Assembly (NCBI RefSeq): GCF_900143185.1
Contig: NZ_FSRQ01000001.1
Coordinates: 248,001 to 312,000 of the forward strand
Length of the DNA stretch: 64,000 bases
Direction: 5' to 3'
Source of the DNA: Chryseobacterium scophthalmum
GTDB taxonomy: Bacteria > Bacteroidota > Bacteroidia > Flavobacteriales > Weeksellaceae
This document shows positions 8,675 to 16,933 of the stretch, one piece after another. Position numbers and translations under genes: made by a program. The first letter of the stretch is position 1. Every line of letters begins with the position of its first letter. Below the pieces are notes generated by a model. That model was not told the DNA's origin. It was given only the letters and a program-made list of their open reading frames with translations, and ran no database searches.

Positions 8675-10318
8675 ATGTTTGATAAGCAACAACGAAAACT
8701 CAAAAGATCGGCAAAACTGATTTCCGTTTTAAGCAAATACGGGTTCAAAGATATGATTGCAAGAATGGGCAAAAAACCGGAAGAGAATTTTGCGCAATCT
8801 GATGAAGTCATTTCTAAAGGAACAGTTTACGAAAGAATTCGTCTCGCTTTGGAAGAGTTGGGTCCCACTTTTGTAAAGCTTGGGCAAACTTTTAGCAACC
8901 GTGAAGATTTGCTTCCGCCGGAATTGATTCAGGAGCTTCAAAAGCTTCAGGACAGGGTAGAAGTGGTGGAAATGAATGTAGAAGAAATTCTTGAAAATGA
9001 ATTTAATATTATTCCCAAAGAACATTTCGCGGAAATTATTGCAAAACCTTTGGCAACCGCTTCTATTGCTCAGGTTTACAAAGCGACTTTAATTTCTGGT
9101 GAAGACGTCATCTTGAAAATCAAAAAACCGGACGTTTTATCGGTTATTGAAGATGATTTATTATTGATAAAAGATCTGGTAAAACTAATTTCTACCTACT
9201 CTGAAATCGGTTCTAAACTCAATTTAAAACAGGCAATTTCCACTTTTGAAAAATCTTTGCTTGAAGAAGTTTCTTTGGTGAATGAAAGAAATAATATCCA
9301 ACAGTTCGCTCTAAATTTTAAAGGTAATAAAGAAACTTACGTTCCTAAAGTCTACGATGAATTTTCCAACAACAATGTATTGTGTATGGAATTTATCGAC
9401 GGAATAAAGGTGACCGATAAAGATGAATTGCTAAAACATAATATCGATCCGGTTGTTGTTTCTGAAGTTGGTTTAAGGCTTTTTGTTTCGCAGATCTTAG
9501 ATTACGGATTTTTCCATGCTGATCCACATGCAGGAAATATTCTGGTGAAAAAAGATGGAAAAGTTGTTTTCATCGATTTTGGTGCAGTCGGGAAAATTCA
9601 GCCGAATGATAAAGAGATCTTGGAAAGTTTAATTGTAGCTTTTGTTGCTAAAAATTCTCATAAAATTGTTCGTCACCTGAAAAAAATGGCGGTGAGTTAT
9701 GAAATTCCTGATGAAAGAAGATTTGAAAACGATGTTGAAGAAGTATTGAATTTCGTTCATAGTACTTCTTTAAAAGATATTGATCCGCATATTATTATCA
9801 ATAAAATGAAAGATGTTTTGAAAGATAACAGGTTGTACATGCCCGATTATTTTTATCTTTTATTTAAAGGAATCGGTTTGATAGAAGGTGTGGGAAGAAC
9901 GATTAATCCTGATCTGGATATTGTAAAAAGCCTTCATCCGTACACAAAAAAAATATTCACCAAGAAAATCAGTCCCAAAAAACTTCTGAAAACAGGAATG
10001 GAAAAGGTGATGACTTTCACCGATAATGTAGATGAGATTCCTAAAGAACTGCGATCTGTATTACAAAAATTAGATGATAACAGTTTTACAATTTCGAGTG
10101 AGATTAAAAATATTGACAAAACGAATCAGTTAATAAAATCTAGCATTATCAATCTTATTTTAGCGATGATTTTAGGTGCAAATATTATTGCAACAGCCAT
10201 TGTTTTTGTTTCAGAATCGGGACCGAGAATTGGAGAGATGTCTTTGGTGGCAGTTTTAGGATTTTGTTTTTCAGTTTTACTTGTTATCATACTTTTGCTT
10301 AGAATTACGAGAAAATAA
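8675..10318 (+). CDS. ABC1/AarF (UbiB-like) atypical kinase
   Basis: A 547-residue protein of the ABC1/AarF/UbiB atypical kinase family. Characteristic motifs are the KxGQ segment VKLGQTFSNREDLLP (about residues 80-95), the small-residue loop TASIAQVYKA in place of a glycine-rich P-loop, the Lys of ILKIKKP, HADPHAGNILV for the catalytic loop and VFIDFGAVG for the metal-binding Asp. Two hydrophobic helices near the C-terminus (about residues 495-520 and 525-545) anchor it in the membrane, as in UbiB. The family supports quinone or lipid metabolism by an unclear mechanism. The frame is open from a TTG at 8636; the ATG at 8675 gives the usual N-terminus. Confidence 0.9.
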   Translation: MFDKQQRKLKRSAKLISVLSKYGFKDMIARMGKKPEENFAQSDEVISKGTVYERIRLALEELGPTFVKLGQTFSNREDLLPPELIQELQKLQDRVEVVEMNVEEILENEFNIIPKEHFAEIIAKPLATASIAQVYKATLISGEDVILKIKKPDVLSVIEDDLLLIKDLVKLISTYSEIGSKLNLKQAISTFEKSLLEEVSLVNERNNIQQFALNFKGNKETYVPKVYDEFSNNNVLCMEFIDGIKVTDKDELLKHNIDPVVVSEVGLRLFVSQILDYGFFHADPHAGNILVKKDGKVVFIDFGAVGKIQPNDKEILESLIVAFVAKNSHKIVRHLKKMAVSYEIPDERRFENDVEEVLNFVHSTSLKDIDPHIIINKMKDVLKDNRLYMPDYFYLLFKGIGLIEGVGRTINPDLDIVKSLHPYTKKIFTKKISPKKLLKTGMEKVMTFTDNVDEIPKELRSVLQKLDDNSFTISSEIKNIDKTNQLIKSSIINLILAMILGANIIATAIVFVSESGPRIGEMSLVAVLGFCFSVLLVIILLLRITRK

Positions 10319-10372
10319 AGTTGATATTTTTAGGAAATAAAAACTTGATATAAACAAATACATTTAAACTAA

Positions 10373-10876
10373 ATGAAAACATTTATCTTATACGTTTTTA
10401 CATTTTGTAGTTTATCGCTTTCTGCTCAAGAAAAAGAAGGAGTTTTAGGCGATTTTGACGGAAATGGAACAAAAGAATATGCTTACACAAAGATAAATGA
10501 TTGTAATGACGACTGTGACGGAAAGTGTGAGACAATTATTTATTTTAGTGATAAAAAAATCAAACCATTTATAATTGCTCCATCGAGAAATGGAACTTTA
10601 TACAATCTAAAAGATTTAAATAACGACGGAAAAGACGATATCGGTTTTTATCCTGATTGGTGTACAAGTTGTTGGCACCCATTTTATGTTTATACCTATA
10701 AGAAAAATGGTTGGGAACCTTTGGTGTCTCCAATTTCTACACATTGTTCGCAGTGGGAAGATGAGAAGTTTCCGATTAAAAAAGATCCGAAAAAGAAAGG
10801 ATATGTAATCATTACAATAAGTGTCTGGAAGGATGATGACATCAAAATTATTAGTAAAAGCGTTAAAATGAATTAA
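10373..10876 (+). CDS. Cys-rich secreted protein with two calcium-loop-like motifs
   Basis: A 167-residue exported protein: signal peptide (about residues 1-18, ending LSLSAQ), then GDFDGNGTKEY and, about 60 residues later, DLNNDGKDDIGFY. Both resemble the DxDxNG/DxNxDG calcium-binding loops of FG-GAP/VCBS-type repeats. Cysteines are clustered as CNDDCDGKC and WCTSCWH plus one later Cys, which suggests disulphides or metal binding. I cannot assign a function. It stands alone between the ABC1 kinase gene and the RNA helicase gene, with no terminator recognised on either side. Confidence 0.75.
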   Translation: MKTFILYVFTFCSLSLSAQEKEGVLGDFDGNGTKEYAYTKINDCNDDCDGKCETIIYFSDKKIKPFIIAPSRNGTLYNLKDLNNDGKDDIGFYPDWCTSCWHPFYVYTYKKNGWEPLVSPISTHCSQWEDEKFPIKKDPKKKGYVIITISVWKDDDIKIISKSVKMN

Positions 10877-10990
10877 TTTATTTGCTGAGATTTATGCGGA
10901 TTTAGATATTTTGTAAATGTAATCACTAATCTAAAAACAGAACATTAATCTCACTTCTTTCAGCATAGATTTACAACCAAATTAATTACC

Positions 10991-10998
10991 TATCTTTG
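10991..10998 (+). promoter_or_regulatory. -7 box 4 nt before the helicase start
   Basis: TAtcTTTG ends 4 nt before the ATG at 11003, the same geometry as at pheA and ppc. This points to a leaderless or near-leaderless mRNA. Confidence 0.45.
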
Positions 10999-11002
10999 CA
11001 AA

Positions 11003-12355
11003 ATGGAAAAACTCACTTTTGCAGACTTTGACCTTCCGGTTAAAGTTCTTGATGTTTTAGCAGATTTAAATTTATTTGAGCCCACTCCAATTCAGGAAAA
11101 AAGTATCGGTCCGATTCTTTCGGGAAGAGATGTGATGGGAATTGCACAAACGGGAACAGGAAAAACGTTAGCTTATTTATTACCGGTTTTAAAAACATGG
11201 AAATATAATAAAAACGGAAATCCTACCGTGGTTGTTTTGGTTCCTACAAGAGAATTGGTTGTTCAGGTAACAGAAATCGTAGAAAAACTGACAGAGAATC
11301 TTACTGCAAGAGTAATCGGGATTTATGGTGGGAAAAATATCAATACACAGAAGCTATTGTTCAACGATGGTTGTGATATCTTGGTAGGAACTCCCGGTAG
11401 AATCATGGATTTAGCGATTGATAACGCCATTTCATTAAAAGAAGTTCAAAAATTGATCATTGATGAATTTGATGAAATGTTGAATTTAGGTTTCAGACCA
11501 CAGTTAACCCATATCTTTGAAATGATGCGTGAGAAAAGACAGAATATTCTTTTCTCAGCAACCATGACTGAAGCCGTTGATGATATGTTGGATGAATATT
11601 TTGCAGGTCCGATCGAGATTTCTTTAGCAAAATCTGGAACTCCGCTTGAAAAAATCGAGCAGACTGCTTATAAAGTTGAAAACTTCAATACGAAGATCAA
11701 TTTATTAGAACATTTGTTGAAAAGCAATGAAGATATGTCTAAAGTATTGATCTTTGCGAACAATAAAAAGCATGCAGATTTACTTTTCACCCAAATTAAT
11801 GAGCTTTTCCCGGAAGATTTTGATGTAATTCACTCCAATAAATCTCAGAACTACAGACTAAAAGCGATGAAGCGCTTTGAAAATGAAGAAATCAGAGGTT
11901 TGATTACAACTGACGTTATGGCGAGAGGTCTTGATATTTCAGATATTACCCATGTTGTGAATTTTGAAACTCCAGAAGTTCCTGAACAATATATTCACAG
12001 AATTGGTAGAACGGGTAGAGCAGATAAAGATGGTAAGGCGGTTACTTTCGTAACGAAAAAAGAAGATGATTGGGCTTTAGATATCGAGTTGTTGATGGAT
12101 AAAGAATTGGCATACATCGACTTCCCTGAAGAGGTGAAAATCAATCCTAAGAAAATTGCATCTGAAGAAGATCAGATTGTGATGAAAAATCCGGCTCATG
12201 CAAAACTTTTTGACGGTGGAGGAGCCTTCCATGAGAAAAAAGATAAGAATAAAAAAGAAAACTGGGGTGGACCGTCCAAAAGAAAAACGCCCAAGAAATT
12301 TGGAGCAAACAGAGCACAACAGAAAGCAATTTCTAAGTCTAAGAGAAAAAAATAA
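11003..12355 (+). CDS. DEAD-box ATP-dependent RNA helicase
   Basis: A 450-residue superfamily 2 helicase. In order: the Q motif (FEPTPIQEKS), motif I AQTGTGKT, PTRELVVQ, GG and TPGRIMD, motif II as DEFD rather than DEAD, motif III SAT, then the second RecA domain with VLIFANNKK, TTDVMARGLDI and HRIGRTGRA. A Lys-rich tail of about 50 residues (KKDKNKKENWGG, KSKRKK) should bind RNA non-specifically. The family remodels RNA in ribosome assembly or mRNA decay, often with cold induction. The Ala-to-Phe change in motif II leaves both acidic residues and should not stop ATP hydrolysis. A strong terminator follows at once. Confidence 0.93.
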   Translation: MEKLTFADFDLPVKVLDVLADLNLFEPTPIQEKSIGPILSGRDVMGIAQTGTGKTLAYLLPVLKTWKYNKNGNPTVVVLVPTRELVVQVTEIVEKLTENLTARVIGIYGGKNINTQKLLFNDGCDILVGTPGRIMDLAIDNAISLKEVQKLIIDEFDEMLNLGFRPQLTHIFEMMREKRQNILFSATMTEAVDDMLDEYFAGPIEISLAKSGTPLEKIEQTAYKVENFNTKINLLEHLLKSNEDMSKVLIFANNKKHADLLFTQINELFPEDFDVIHSNKSQNYRLKAMKRFENEEIRGLITTDVMARGLDISDITHVVNFETPEVPEQYIHRIGRTGRADKDGKAVTFVTKKEDDWALDIELLMDKELAYIDFPEEVKINPKKIASEEDQIVMKNPAHAKLFDGGGAFHEKKDKNKKENWGGPSKRKTPKKFGANRAQQKAISKSKRKK

Positions 12356-12388
12356 AAAAAATGCGTCTCAAGCGAGGCGCATTTTTTA
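12355..12388 (+). terminator. Intrinsic terminator after the helicase gene
   Basis: atgcgtctc pairs with gaggcgcat (one G-U pair) around an AAGC loop, with an A-run before and a T-run after. The stem begins directly after the TAA stop. Confidence 0.85.
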
Positions 12389-12440
12389 TTTAATGTTGAT
12401 ATTGTTTTCTGTAGAATTTGATTTTTAAACCAAATAAATT

Positions 12441-12905
12441 TTATTGTTGCTTTTTAAATACAATCACTGAGGTATCATTTACGCCATCATCATTGTAATC
12501 TTCAATATGATCAACCGTCATTATTTCAGTAGTACTGAGCGAATGAACAACTGCAGATTCTACCACAGAATCTGAGTAGGTAAAAGTCAGCATTTTTGAA
12601 TTTTCGCTATATTGATACGTTCCGGTATCGAATCCGTCAGCAATACATTCAATATTATTTTTAGTGTAATATTTTATGCTGAAGCTTTGATTTTGCCCGA
12701 ATTCGAAAGTGTTTAGAGCTTCGCAACCTCTAACAGGAGTTGACTGTAGAATGGCATTATTAGAACCTGAGATCATCATTGTTTTACTCATTTTCCAAGT
12801 TCCCACAATGGGTTTTATAACATTTTGATTATTTTCGTTGTCATCATTTCCACAGGAGGAAAATAGAAGCAGTGTGGCAAATGCCAATAAAATGTTGTTT
12901 TTCAT
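12441..12905 (-). CDS. Lipocalin-like lipoprotein
   Basis: A 154-residue lipoprotein with a lipobox ending at Cys18 (LLLFSSC), followed by an acidic GNDDNENN stretch of the kind that marks surface-exposed lipoproteins in Bacteroidota. The mature part begins with VGTWKMSKT, the start of the Bacteroidota lipocalin-like domain (PF13648 type), and contains GCEALNTFEF, IECIADGFDTGTYQY and alternating strands to the end. Function unknown. A paralogue of identical length lies 1.3 kb away (13773-14237), and a GDSL hydrolase gene sits between them on the same strand. Confidence 0.8.
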   Translation of the reverse strand: MKNNILLAFATLLLFSSCGNDDNENNQNVIKPIVGTWKMSKTMMISGSNNAILQSTPVRGCEALNTFEFGQNQSFSIKYYTKNNIECIADGFDTGTYQYSENSKMLTFTYSDSVVESAVVHSLSTTEIMTVDHIEDYNDDGVNDTSVIVFKKQQ

Positions 12906-12977
12906 CGATGTTTGTGTTTTTATTATTACAAAACTATGTTTTTTTAAAACACTGACAATGAAATAATTGAAAAAAAA

Positions 12978-12997
12978 GCGACTTCAACTGAAATCGC
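12978..12997 (-). terminator. Terminator after the GDSL hydrolase gene
   Basis: On the minus strand, gcgatttca pairs with tgaagtcgc (one G-U pair) and is followed by a run of T. It lies 40 nt beyond the hydrolase stop codon. Confidence 0.7.
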
Positions 12998-13037
12998 TCT
13001 TATTTTTCGAATAATCGAATGTATTTAATATATAATC

Positions 13038-13694
13038 TTATTTCATATAAGGATTCATCACATTGGTCCAAAGTCTGTAACCTTCTGGCGTAATATGAAG
13101 CATGTCTTCTATAAAAAGATCTTTTCTGATGTTTCCGTTAGCATCATTCATCACTTTTGTAATGTCTATGAAATCAGCATTTTTTTCTTTTTTCATAAAC
13201 TTCGCAATTTTTTTGTTGGCTACTTTCATTTGAGGCCACAGATTTTCGCGACTCGGCGAATATTTTATTGAAATATAATCAACCTGAATATTTGGGAATT
13301 TCTCACGTATTTTTTTGTAAAACGTTTTGTATCGGTCAACTACAACATCGGCTTTTAATTGTGCATTATCTGCAAAATCATTTTCTCCGCAATAAATAAT
13401 AATCTGTTTAGGTTGATAAGGGCTCAATAAATCTTCAGAAAAATAGTTTAAATCGGTCAATCTTGATCCTCCGAAACCCCTGTTGATAATAGTTTTACCT
13501 GGAAAATAATCTGAAACATCCTGCCATTTTGTGAATGATGAGCTCCCTACTAAAAGAATAGAATTTTTTGGAGGTGCGTTTTCCTGATCTAATTTTTTGA
13601 AATTCTGAATGTCCTGCCAGAACATTGGTTGTTTTTCCTGAGAGAAAATCAGGGCGAAAGTCAGTAGCAATACTACTGAAAAAATCTTCTTCAT
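13038..13694 (-). CDS. SGNH/GDSL-type hydrolase, exported
   Basis: A 218-residue protein with a signal peptide (residues 1-18, ending IFSQ). The SGNH blocks are in order: block I ILLVGSSSF with the nucleophile Ser near residue 52, block II with the Gly in RGFGGSRL, block III YCGENDFAD with the oxyanion Asn, and block V DMLHITPEGY with the catalytic His near residue 196. The layout resembles platelet-activating factor acetylhydrolase-like esterases, so it probably removes acyl groups from a surface or dietary substrate in the periplasm or outside. It is framed by terminators at both ends, hence transcribed alone, although it lies between two paralogous lipocalin-like lipoprotein genes. Confidence 0.85.
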   Translation of the reverse strand: MKKIFSVVLLLTFALIFSQEKQPMFWQDIQNFKKLDQENAPPKNSILLVGSSSFTKWQDVSDYFPGKTIINRGFGGSRLTDLNYFSEDLLSPYQPKQIIIYCGENDFADNAQLKADVVVDRYKTFYKKIREKFPNIQVDYISIKYSPSRENLWPQMKVANKKIAKFMKKEKNADFIDITKVMNDANGNIRKDLFIEDMLHITPEGYRLWTNVMNPYMK

Positions 13695-13732
13695 TGTTTC
13701 TAAATTTTTAACGAAAGTAAATATAAAAAAAA

Positions 13733-13750
13733 CTCCCGTAAAAACGGGAG
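13733..13750 (-). terminator. Terminator after the second lipocalin-like gene
   Basis: ctcccgt and acgggag form a perfect 7-bp stem with an AAAA loop. On the minus strand it is followed by a run of eight T, 23 nt after the stop. Confidence 0.75.
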
Positions 13751-13772
13751 CCGATATCTTGTATTATTGTTT

Positions 13773-14237
13773 TTATCTTTTGTAAGTAATATATGTAACG
13801 TCTATCACCATATCGCCATTTACGTCAATATTATCAAACATCTGCATCATTCTAAGCTCAGTATTGCTTAAAATAACAACTTTATATTTTCTTTCGTTAT
13901 CATTGATGTATTTTGTAACCAACTCTTTAGATTCGTTATCGTAAGTGTAAGTTCCTTCTGTTTTTTGACTGGTACAGTTTGCACCAACTCCTGAAAAACC
14001 AGTATAAGAAGCGTAATAATCAGTTCTGAACTCTGTGATACTTTTAGTGTCACAACCTGTAGGAGTGAATGTATTTAATACAGTGGTATTGTCTTTTCCT
14101 GATATTACTTCAGTTTTTACAGTTTTCCATTCGCCTTTCAGCATGTCCATTTCATAACCCTGAACGTCATCATCTTCACAAGATGTTAATGCTAATGCAG
14201 AAAAGGCAAATAAGAGTAAGTGTTTTTTCATTTTCAC
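13773..14237 (-). CDS. Lipocalin-like lipoprotein, paralogue of 12441-12905
   Basis: A 154-residue lipoprotein: lipobox ALTSC at residues 16-20, then EDDD, an acidic surface-export-like signal. The mature domain repeats the plan of its paralogue: LKGEWKTVKTEVISGKDN, then GCDTKSITEF, CTSQKTEGTYTYDNES, and DVNGDMVIDVTYI at the end, matching the DYNDDGVNDTSVI stretch of the other copy. The shared order of Cys residues (one after the first strand, one mid-domain) supports common ancestry and a probable internal disulphide. The start could equally be the Met two codons later. Function unknown. Confidence 0.8.
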   Translation of the reverse strand: MKMKKHLLLFAFSALALTSCEDDDVQGYEMDMLKGEWKTVKTEVISGKDNTTVLNTFTPTGCDTKSITEFRTDYYASYTGFSGVGANCTSQKTEGTYTYDNESKELVTKYINDNERKYKVVILSNTELRMMQMFDNIDVNGDMVIDVTYITYKR

Positions 14238-14340
14238 AAATTTAAGAATATGCTAAAATATAAATAAATTTGTAATATATATAATGAAATTAAGGTTTTT
14301 TAAACAAATGTTTGTAGAAAATATAATCCAGGTAGCAGGT

Positions 14341-14432
14341 TTTAGGATTTAGGTTTTAGAAAAATTTTTGAAATATCATAATTTCTCATTTGCCTGAAAA
14401 ATATATCAGCTTATTTTCTACTAAATCCTAAA
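14341..14432. repeat. Spaced inverted repeat of CTAAAnC-type sequence
   Basis: tttaggatttag (14341-14352) and ctaaatcctaaa (14421-14432) are perfect 12-bp inverted copies; both arms continue as degenerate TTTAGG/CCTAAA runs. Similar CTAAAnCTAAA strings occur at 35836-35862. Such strings look like low-complexity intergenic sequence rather than a gene. No further feature is seen in 14238-14454. Confidence 0.45.
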
Positions 14433-14454
14433 CCCTAATATCTATTCCCTAATT

Positions 14455-15618
14455 TTAATAACTCATCTCAACGATTTTGAAAGCATCTTGAGGAGTAAGA
14501 TTCTTATTTTCACCCAAACCTAACCAATTTCTTTCAGTAAAAGCTTTTTCAACTCTTTCTGCAGTTCCGGCAAAATCTTGCGTGTAATCTGATAATTTAG
14601 TCTGAATTTGAAGACTGTGGAAAAACTCTTCCAGTTTTACAATCGCTTGTTCAGCTTTTTCTTCGGTACTTCCTTCAGTAATTCCCCAAACTCGCTCTGC
14701 GTATTGTGCCAGTTTTCCTTTTTTAGCATCAAAATTATAACGGTAATGCGAAGGTGCAACTACAGCCAAAGTTCTTGCATGATCAATTCCATAATACGCG
14801 GTTAATTCGTGTCCCATTGCATGAACTGCCCAATCGGTAATCACTCCTTTTTGGATTAAACCGTTTAGAGCCATCGTACAACACCACATAAAATTTCCTG
14901 CAGCATCATAATCAAACTCATCAGACATCACTTTTGGAGCGGCATTCTGAAGACTTATCAAAATACTTTCGGCAATTCTTTCCTGAAGATCAGCAGAAGA
15001 GGGAGCCGTCATATATTGTTCTAAAACGTGTGTATAAGCATCTGCAATTCCGTTTGCAATCTGATTTTTAGGAATCGATCTGATTACTTCCGGATCTAAA
15101 ACTGAAAATTGCGGAAACAATCCTGGTCCGCCTGAAGACAATTTTTCATTGGTTTCTCTTCTTGAAATTACATATCCTGAATTCATTTCAGATCCTGTAG
15201 CAGGCAACGTAAGAATAGTTCCGAAAGGCATTCCTTCACCTTCAAAAGTACGAACCGGTTTTTTAAGAATTTCCCAAGGCTCACCTTCGTAATTGGCAGC
15301 TGCAGAAAGGAATTTAACGCCGTCAATCACCGATCCGCCACCAACAGCAAGAAGATAATTGATTTTGTTTTCTTTGATGAAATTTAAAGCATTTACCAGA
15401 ACTTCATATTCAGGATTGGCAGGAACACCCCCAAATTCATGTAAATCATGATCTTTTAAAGCTTCTTTTACCTGATCGTAAACACCGTTTTTCTTGATGC
15501 TTCCGCCACCGTAAATCATTAAGATTTTGGCATCTTTAGGGATTTCATTTGAAATTTTTGCGATTTCACCTTTTCCGAAAAGTATTTTTGTGGGATTTTT
15601 AAACTCGAAATTAAGCAT
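14455..15618 (-). CDS. yqhD: Iron-containing alcohol dehydrogenase, YqhD type
   Basis: A 387-residue group III alcohol dehydrogenase, exactly the length of E. coli YqhD and similar throughout. The N-terminal dinucleotide domain shows YGGGSIKKNGV and AVGGGSVIDG; YqhD itself prefers NADPH. TLPATGSE follows. Metal ligands match YqhD: Asp193 and His197 in GIADAYTHVLEQ, His266 in WAVHAMGHELTA and His280 in GIDHARTLA. The enzyme reduces short-chain and peroxidation-derived aldehydes in the cytoplasm, so a detoxifying role is likely. It is monocistronic, with a TAcaTTTG box on the minus strand just upstream. Confidence 0.92.
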   Translation of the reverse strand: MLNFEFKNPTKILFGKGEIAKISNEIPKDAKILMIYGGGSIKKNGVYDQVKEALKDHDLHEFGGVPANPEYEVLVNALNFIKENKINYLLAVGGGSVIDGVKFLSAAANYEGEPWEILKKPVRTFEGEGMPFGTILTLPATGSEMNSGYVISRRETNEKLSSGGPGLFPQFSVLDPEVIRSIPKNQIANGIADAYTHVLEQYMTAPSSADLQERIAESILISLQNAAPKVMSDEFDYDAAGNFMWCCTMALNGLIQKGVITDWAVHAMGHELTAYYGIDHARTLAVVAPSHYRYNFDAKKGKLAQYAERVWGITEGSTEEKAEQAIVKLEEFFHSLQIQTKLSDYTQDFAGTAERVEKAFTERNWLGLGENKNLTPQDAFKIVEMSY

Positions 15619-15636
15619 TGTTGTAAATTATTTACA

Positions 15637-15644
15637 TCAAATGT
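15637..15644 (-). promoter_or_regulatory. -7 box of the yqhD gene
   Basis: caaatgta on the plus strand reads TAcaTTTG on the minus strand, 18 nt before the ATG at 15618. Confidence 0.4.
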
Positions 15645-15749
15645 AAGAATAGAAACACGAAATCTGAGTTAAGAAAGTTTTAAAATTTGTATGATAATGT
15701 TTTATGTAAACTATTAGAATCTGTTTACAATTAGGCAAAAAAAACTATA

Positions 15750-15820
15750 CTCGCAGATTGTGCTAATTGAGCAGATCAATTCAGTAAATTTTTATCTGCT
15801 AAATTTGCTGAATCAGCGAG
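15750..15820 (-). terminator. Imperfect 27-bp hairpin, possible terminator
   Basis: Arms 15750-15776 and 15794-15820 pair over 27 positions with five or six mismatches (ctcgc, gatt, aatt and agcagat conserved), closing on a 17-nt loop. Read on the minus strand it is followed by a T-run, so it may terminate the small membrane-protein gene at 15923-16177. Its AGATT/AGCAGAT content resembles interspersed intergenic repeats of flavobacteria. The rest of 15619-15922 holds only the yqhD promoter. Confidence 0.45.
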
Positions 15821-15922
15821 AATAAAAAAAATTGAAAGGCAACAATAATATCGTTGAAATTACTTTTTCTGCTTGAGTCGACGGTTTGAATCTATTGTTG
15901 ATGGATCAATTACATTTAGAAA

Positions 15923-16177
15923 TTACAAATATTTAGATTTTCTTGATTTTATTTCAGCATTGATCTGACCAATACTAATAAAACAAGGCATTAATGTCAA
16001 TGAGCTGCCGATTGCAACAGCAATTAAAGCAAAATTTTTGGATGTTATCGCAAAATAAAAAAGAGTACAACACGCAATAATCATTACAATTCCCAATCCT
16101 ATTGTAGCACTTAAAATCGTTTTTTTCTTTGATTCTAATTCTTCTATACTCAGTTCAGATAATTTATTTGCTTTCAT
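15923..16177 (-). CDS. Small two-helix membrane protein
   Basis: An 84-residue protein with a polar start (LSELSIEELESKKK), two hydrophobic helices (about residues 23-45 and 50-70) and a Lys/Arg-rich end. Similar short proteins in flavobacteria are sometimes annotated as redox-active disulfide protein 2; here the three Cys (positions 36, 37 and 65) lie in the membrane segments and show no redox motif, so I would not carry that name over. It stands alone between long AT-rich spacers. Function unknown. Confidence 0.6.
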   Translation of the reverse strand: MKANKLSELSIEELESKKKTILSATIGLGIVMIIACCTLFYFAITSKNFALIAVAIGSSLTLMPCFISIGQINAEIKSRKSKYL

Positions 16178-16468
16178 AATTTGGGGATTAATACAAATCT
16201 GTACTTTCTATATCAATTCTAGAAGAGATGTAATGATCTTTTTAAAAGAAACTATAAAGAGTGAAAAAACTCAATAGTAACACATTTCTTGATTGCAAGA
16301 AGAAATTTTAGATTTGAACTTCACGAAATTACAAAAAAATATGAGAAAATTTAATTTGAATTCACTTTAAATTGAAAAAAAATGTGGTGTAAATTGCTTG
16401 TTTATAAATTTTTATAATTCTTTTTTTTATCTTTTAGTTGTGTTTTTTTTATAAATGTATGTTGAAAA

Positions 16469-16873
16469 TTACTCCAAAGTAATTTTATAGTATCCCTTTT
16501 CGTCAGTTACGTCAATGGCGATTCCGGTAAATGTTAGTTTATTGATTTGGTAACCATCGCAACCTCCCTTAAATTCTGAAGATTGTATTGAAAAATCAAA
16601 AACTTTTACATTAGAATAAAAAGTATAATTTTTTGTTCCATTATAAGCACCCACATTTTCTAAAATGACTTTATTATCATCAGTTTTAGTGAGTTGTAAA
16701 CTAACATGATTTTCATCCTGAATCGAATAATTACTAAGTGTTCCGTTAGTAATCAAATTTTCATCATCAGAATTTACGAATTCAAAGACAATAGGTTGTG
16801 GAGCATTATAGCACTCTTCACCACAAGCTGTGAAAACAAAAGCCATTAAAAGGAATAGGAATATATTTTTCAT
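16469..16873 (-). CDS. Hypothetical lipoprotein
   Basis: A 134-residue protein with a lipobox (AFVFTAC, Cys17), followed by GEECYNAPQPIVFEFV. Three further Cys (at about positions 21, 103 and in the signal region) could form one disulphide between CYN and GGCDGYQ. The mature part is about 115 residues of alternating polar/hydrophobic pattern, probably a small beta sandwich. No family recognised. The upstream spacer 16178-16468 (291 bp, very AT-rich) contains nothing I can identify. Confidence 0.65.
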   Translation of the reverse strand: MKNIFLFLLMAFVFTACGEECYNAPQPIVFEFVNSDDENLITNGTLSNYSIQDENHVSLQLTKTDDNKVILENVGAYNGTKNYTFYSNVKVFDFSIQSSEFKGGCDGYQINKLTFTGIAIDVTDEKGYYKITLE

Positions 16874-16933
16874 TTGATTTGGTAATTGATGCGAAAGTAA
16901 AATTAATCATTAAACTGAAGTATTCAAAATTAT

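Noticed and set aside
15923..16177. Redox-active disulfide protein 2
   Set aside because: Its cysteines lie in hydrophobic helices and there is no CxxC motif, so the name is not supported.
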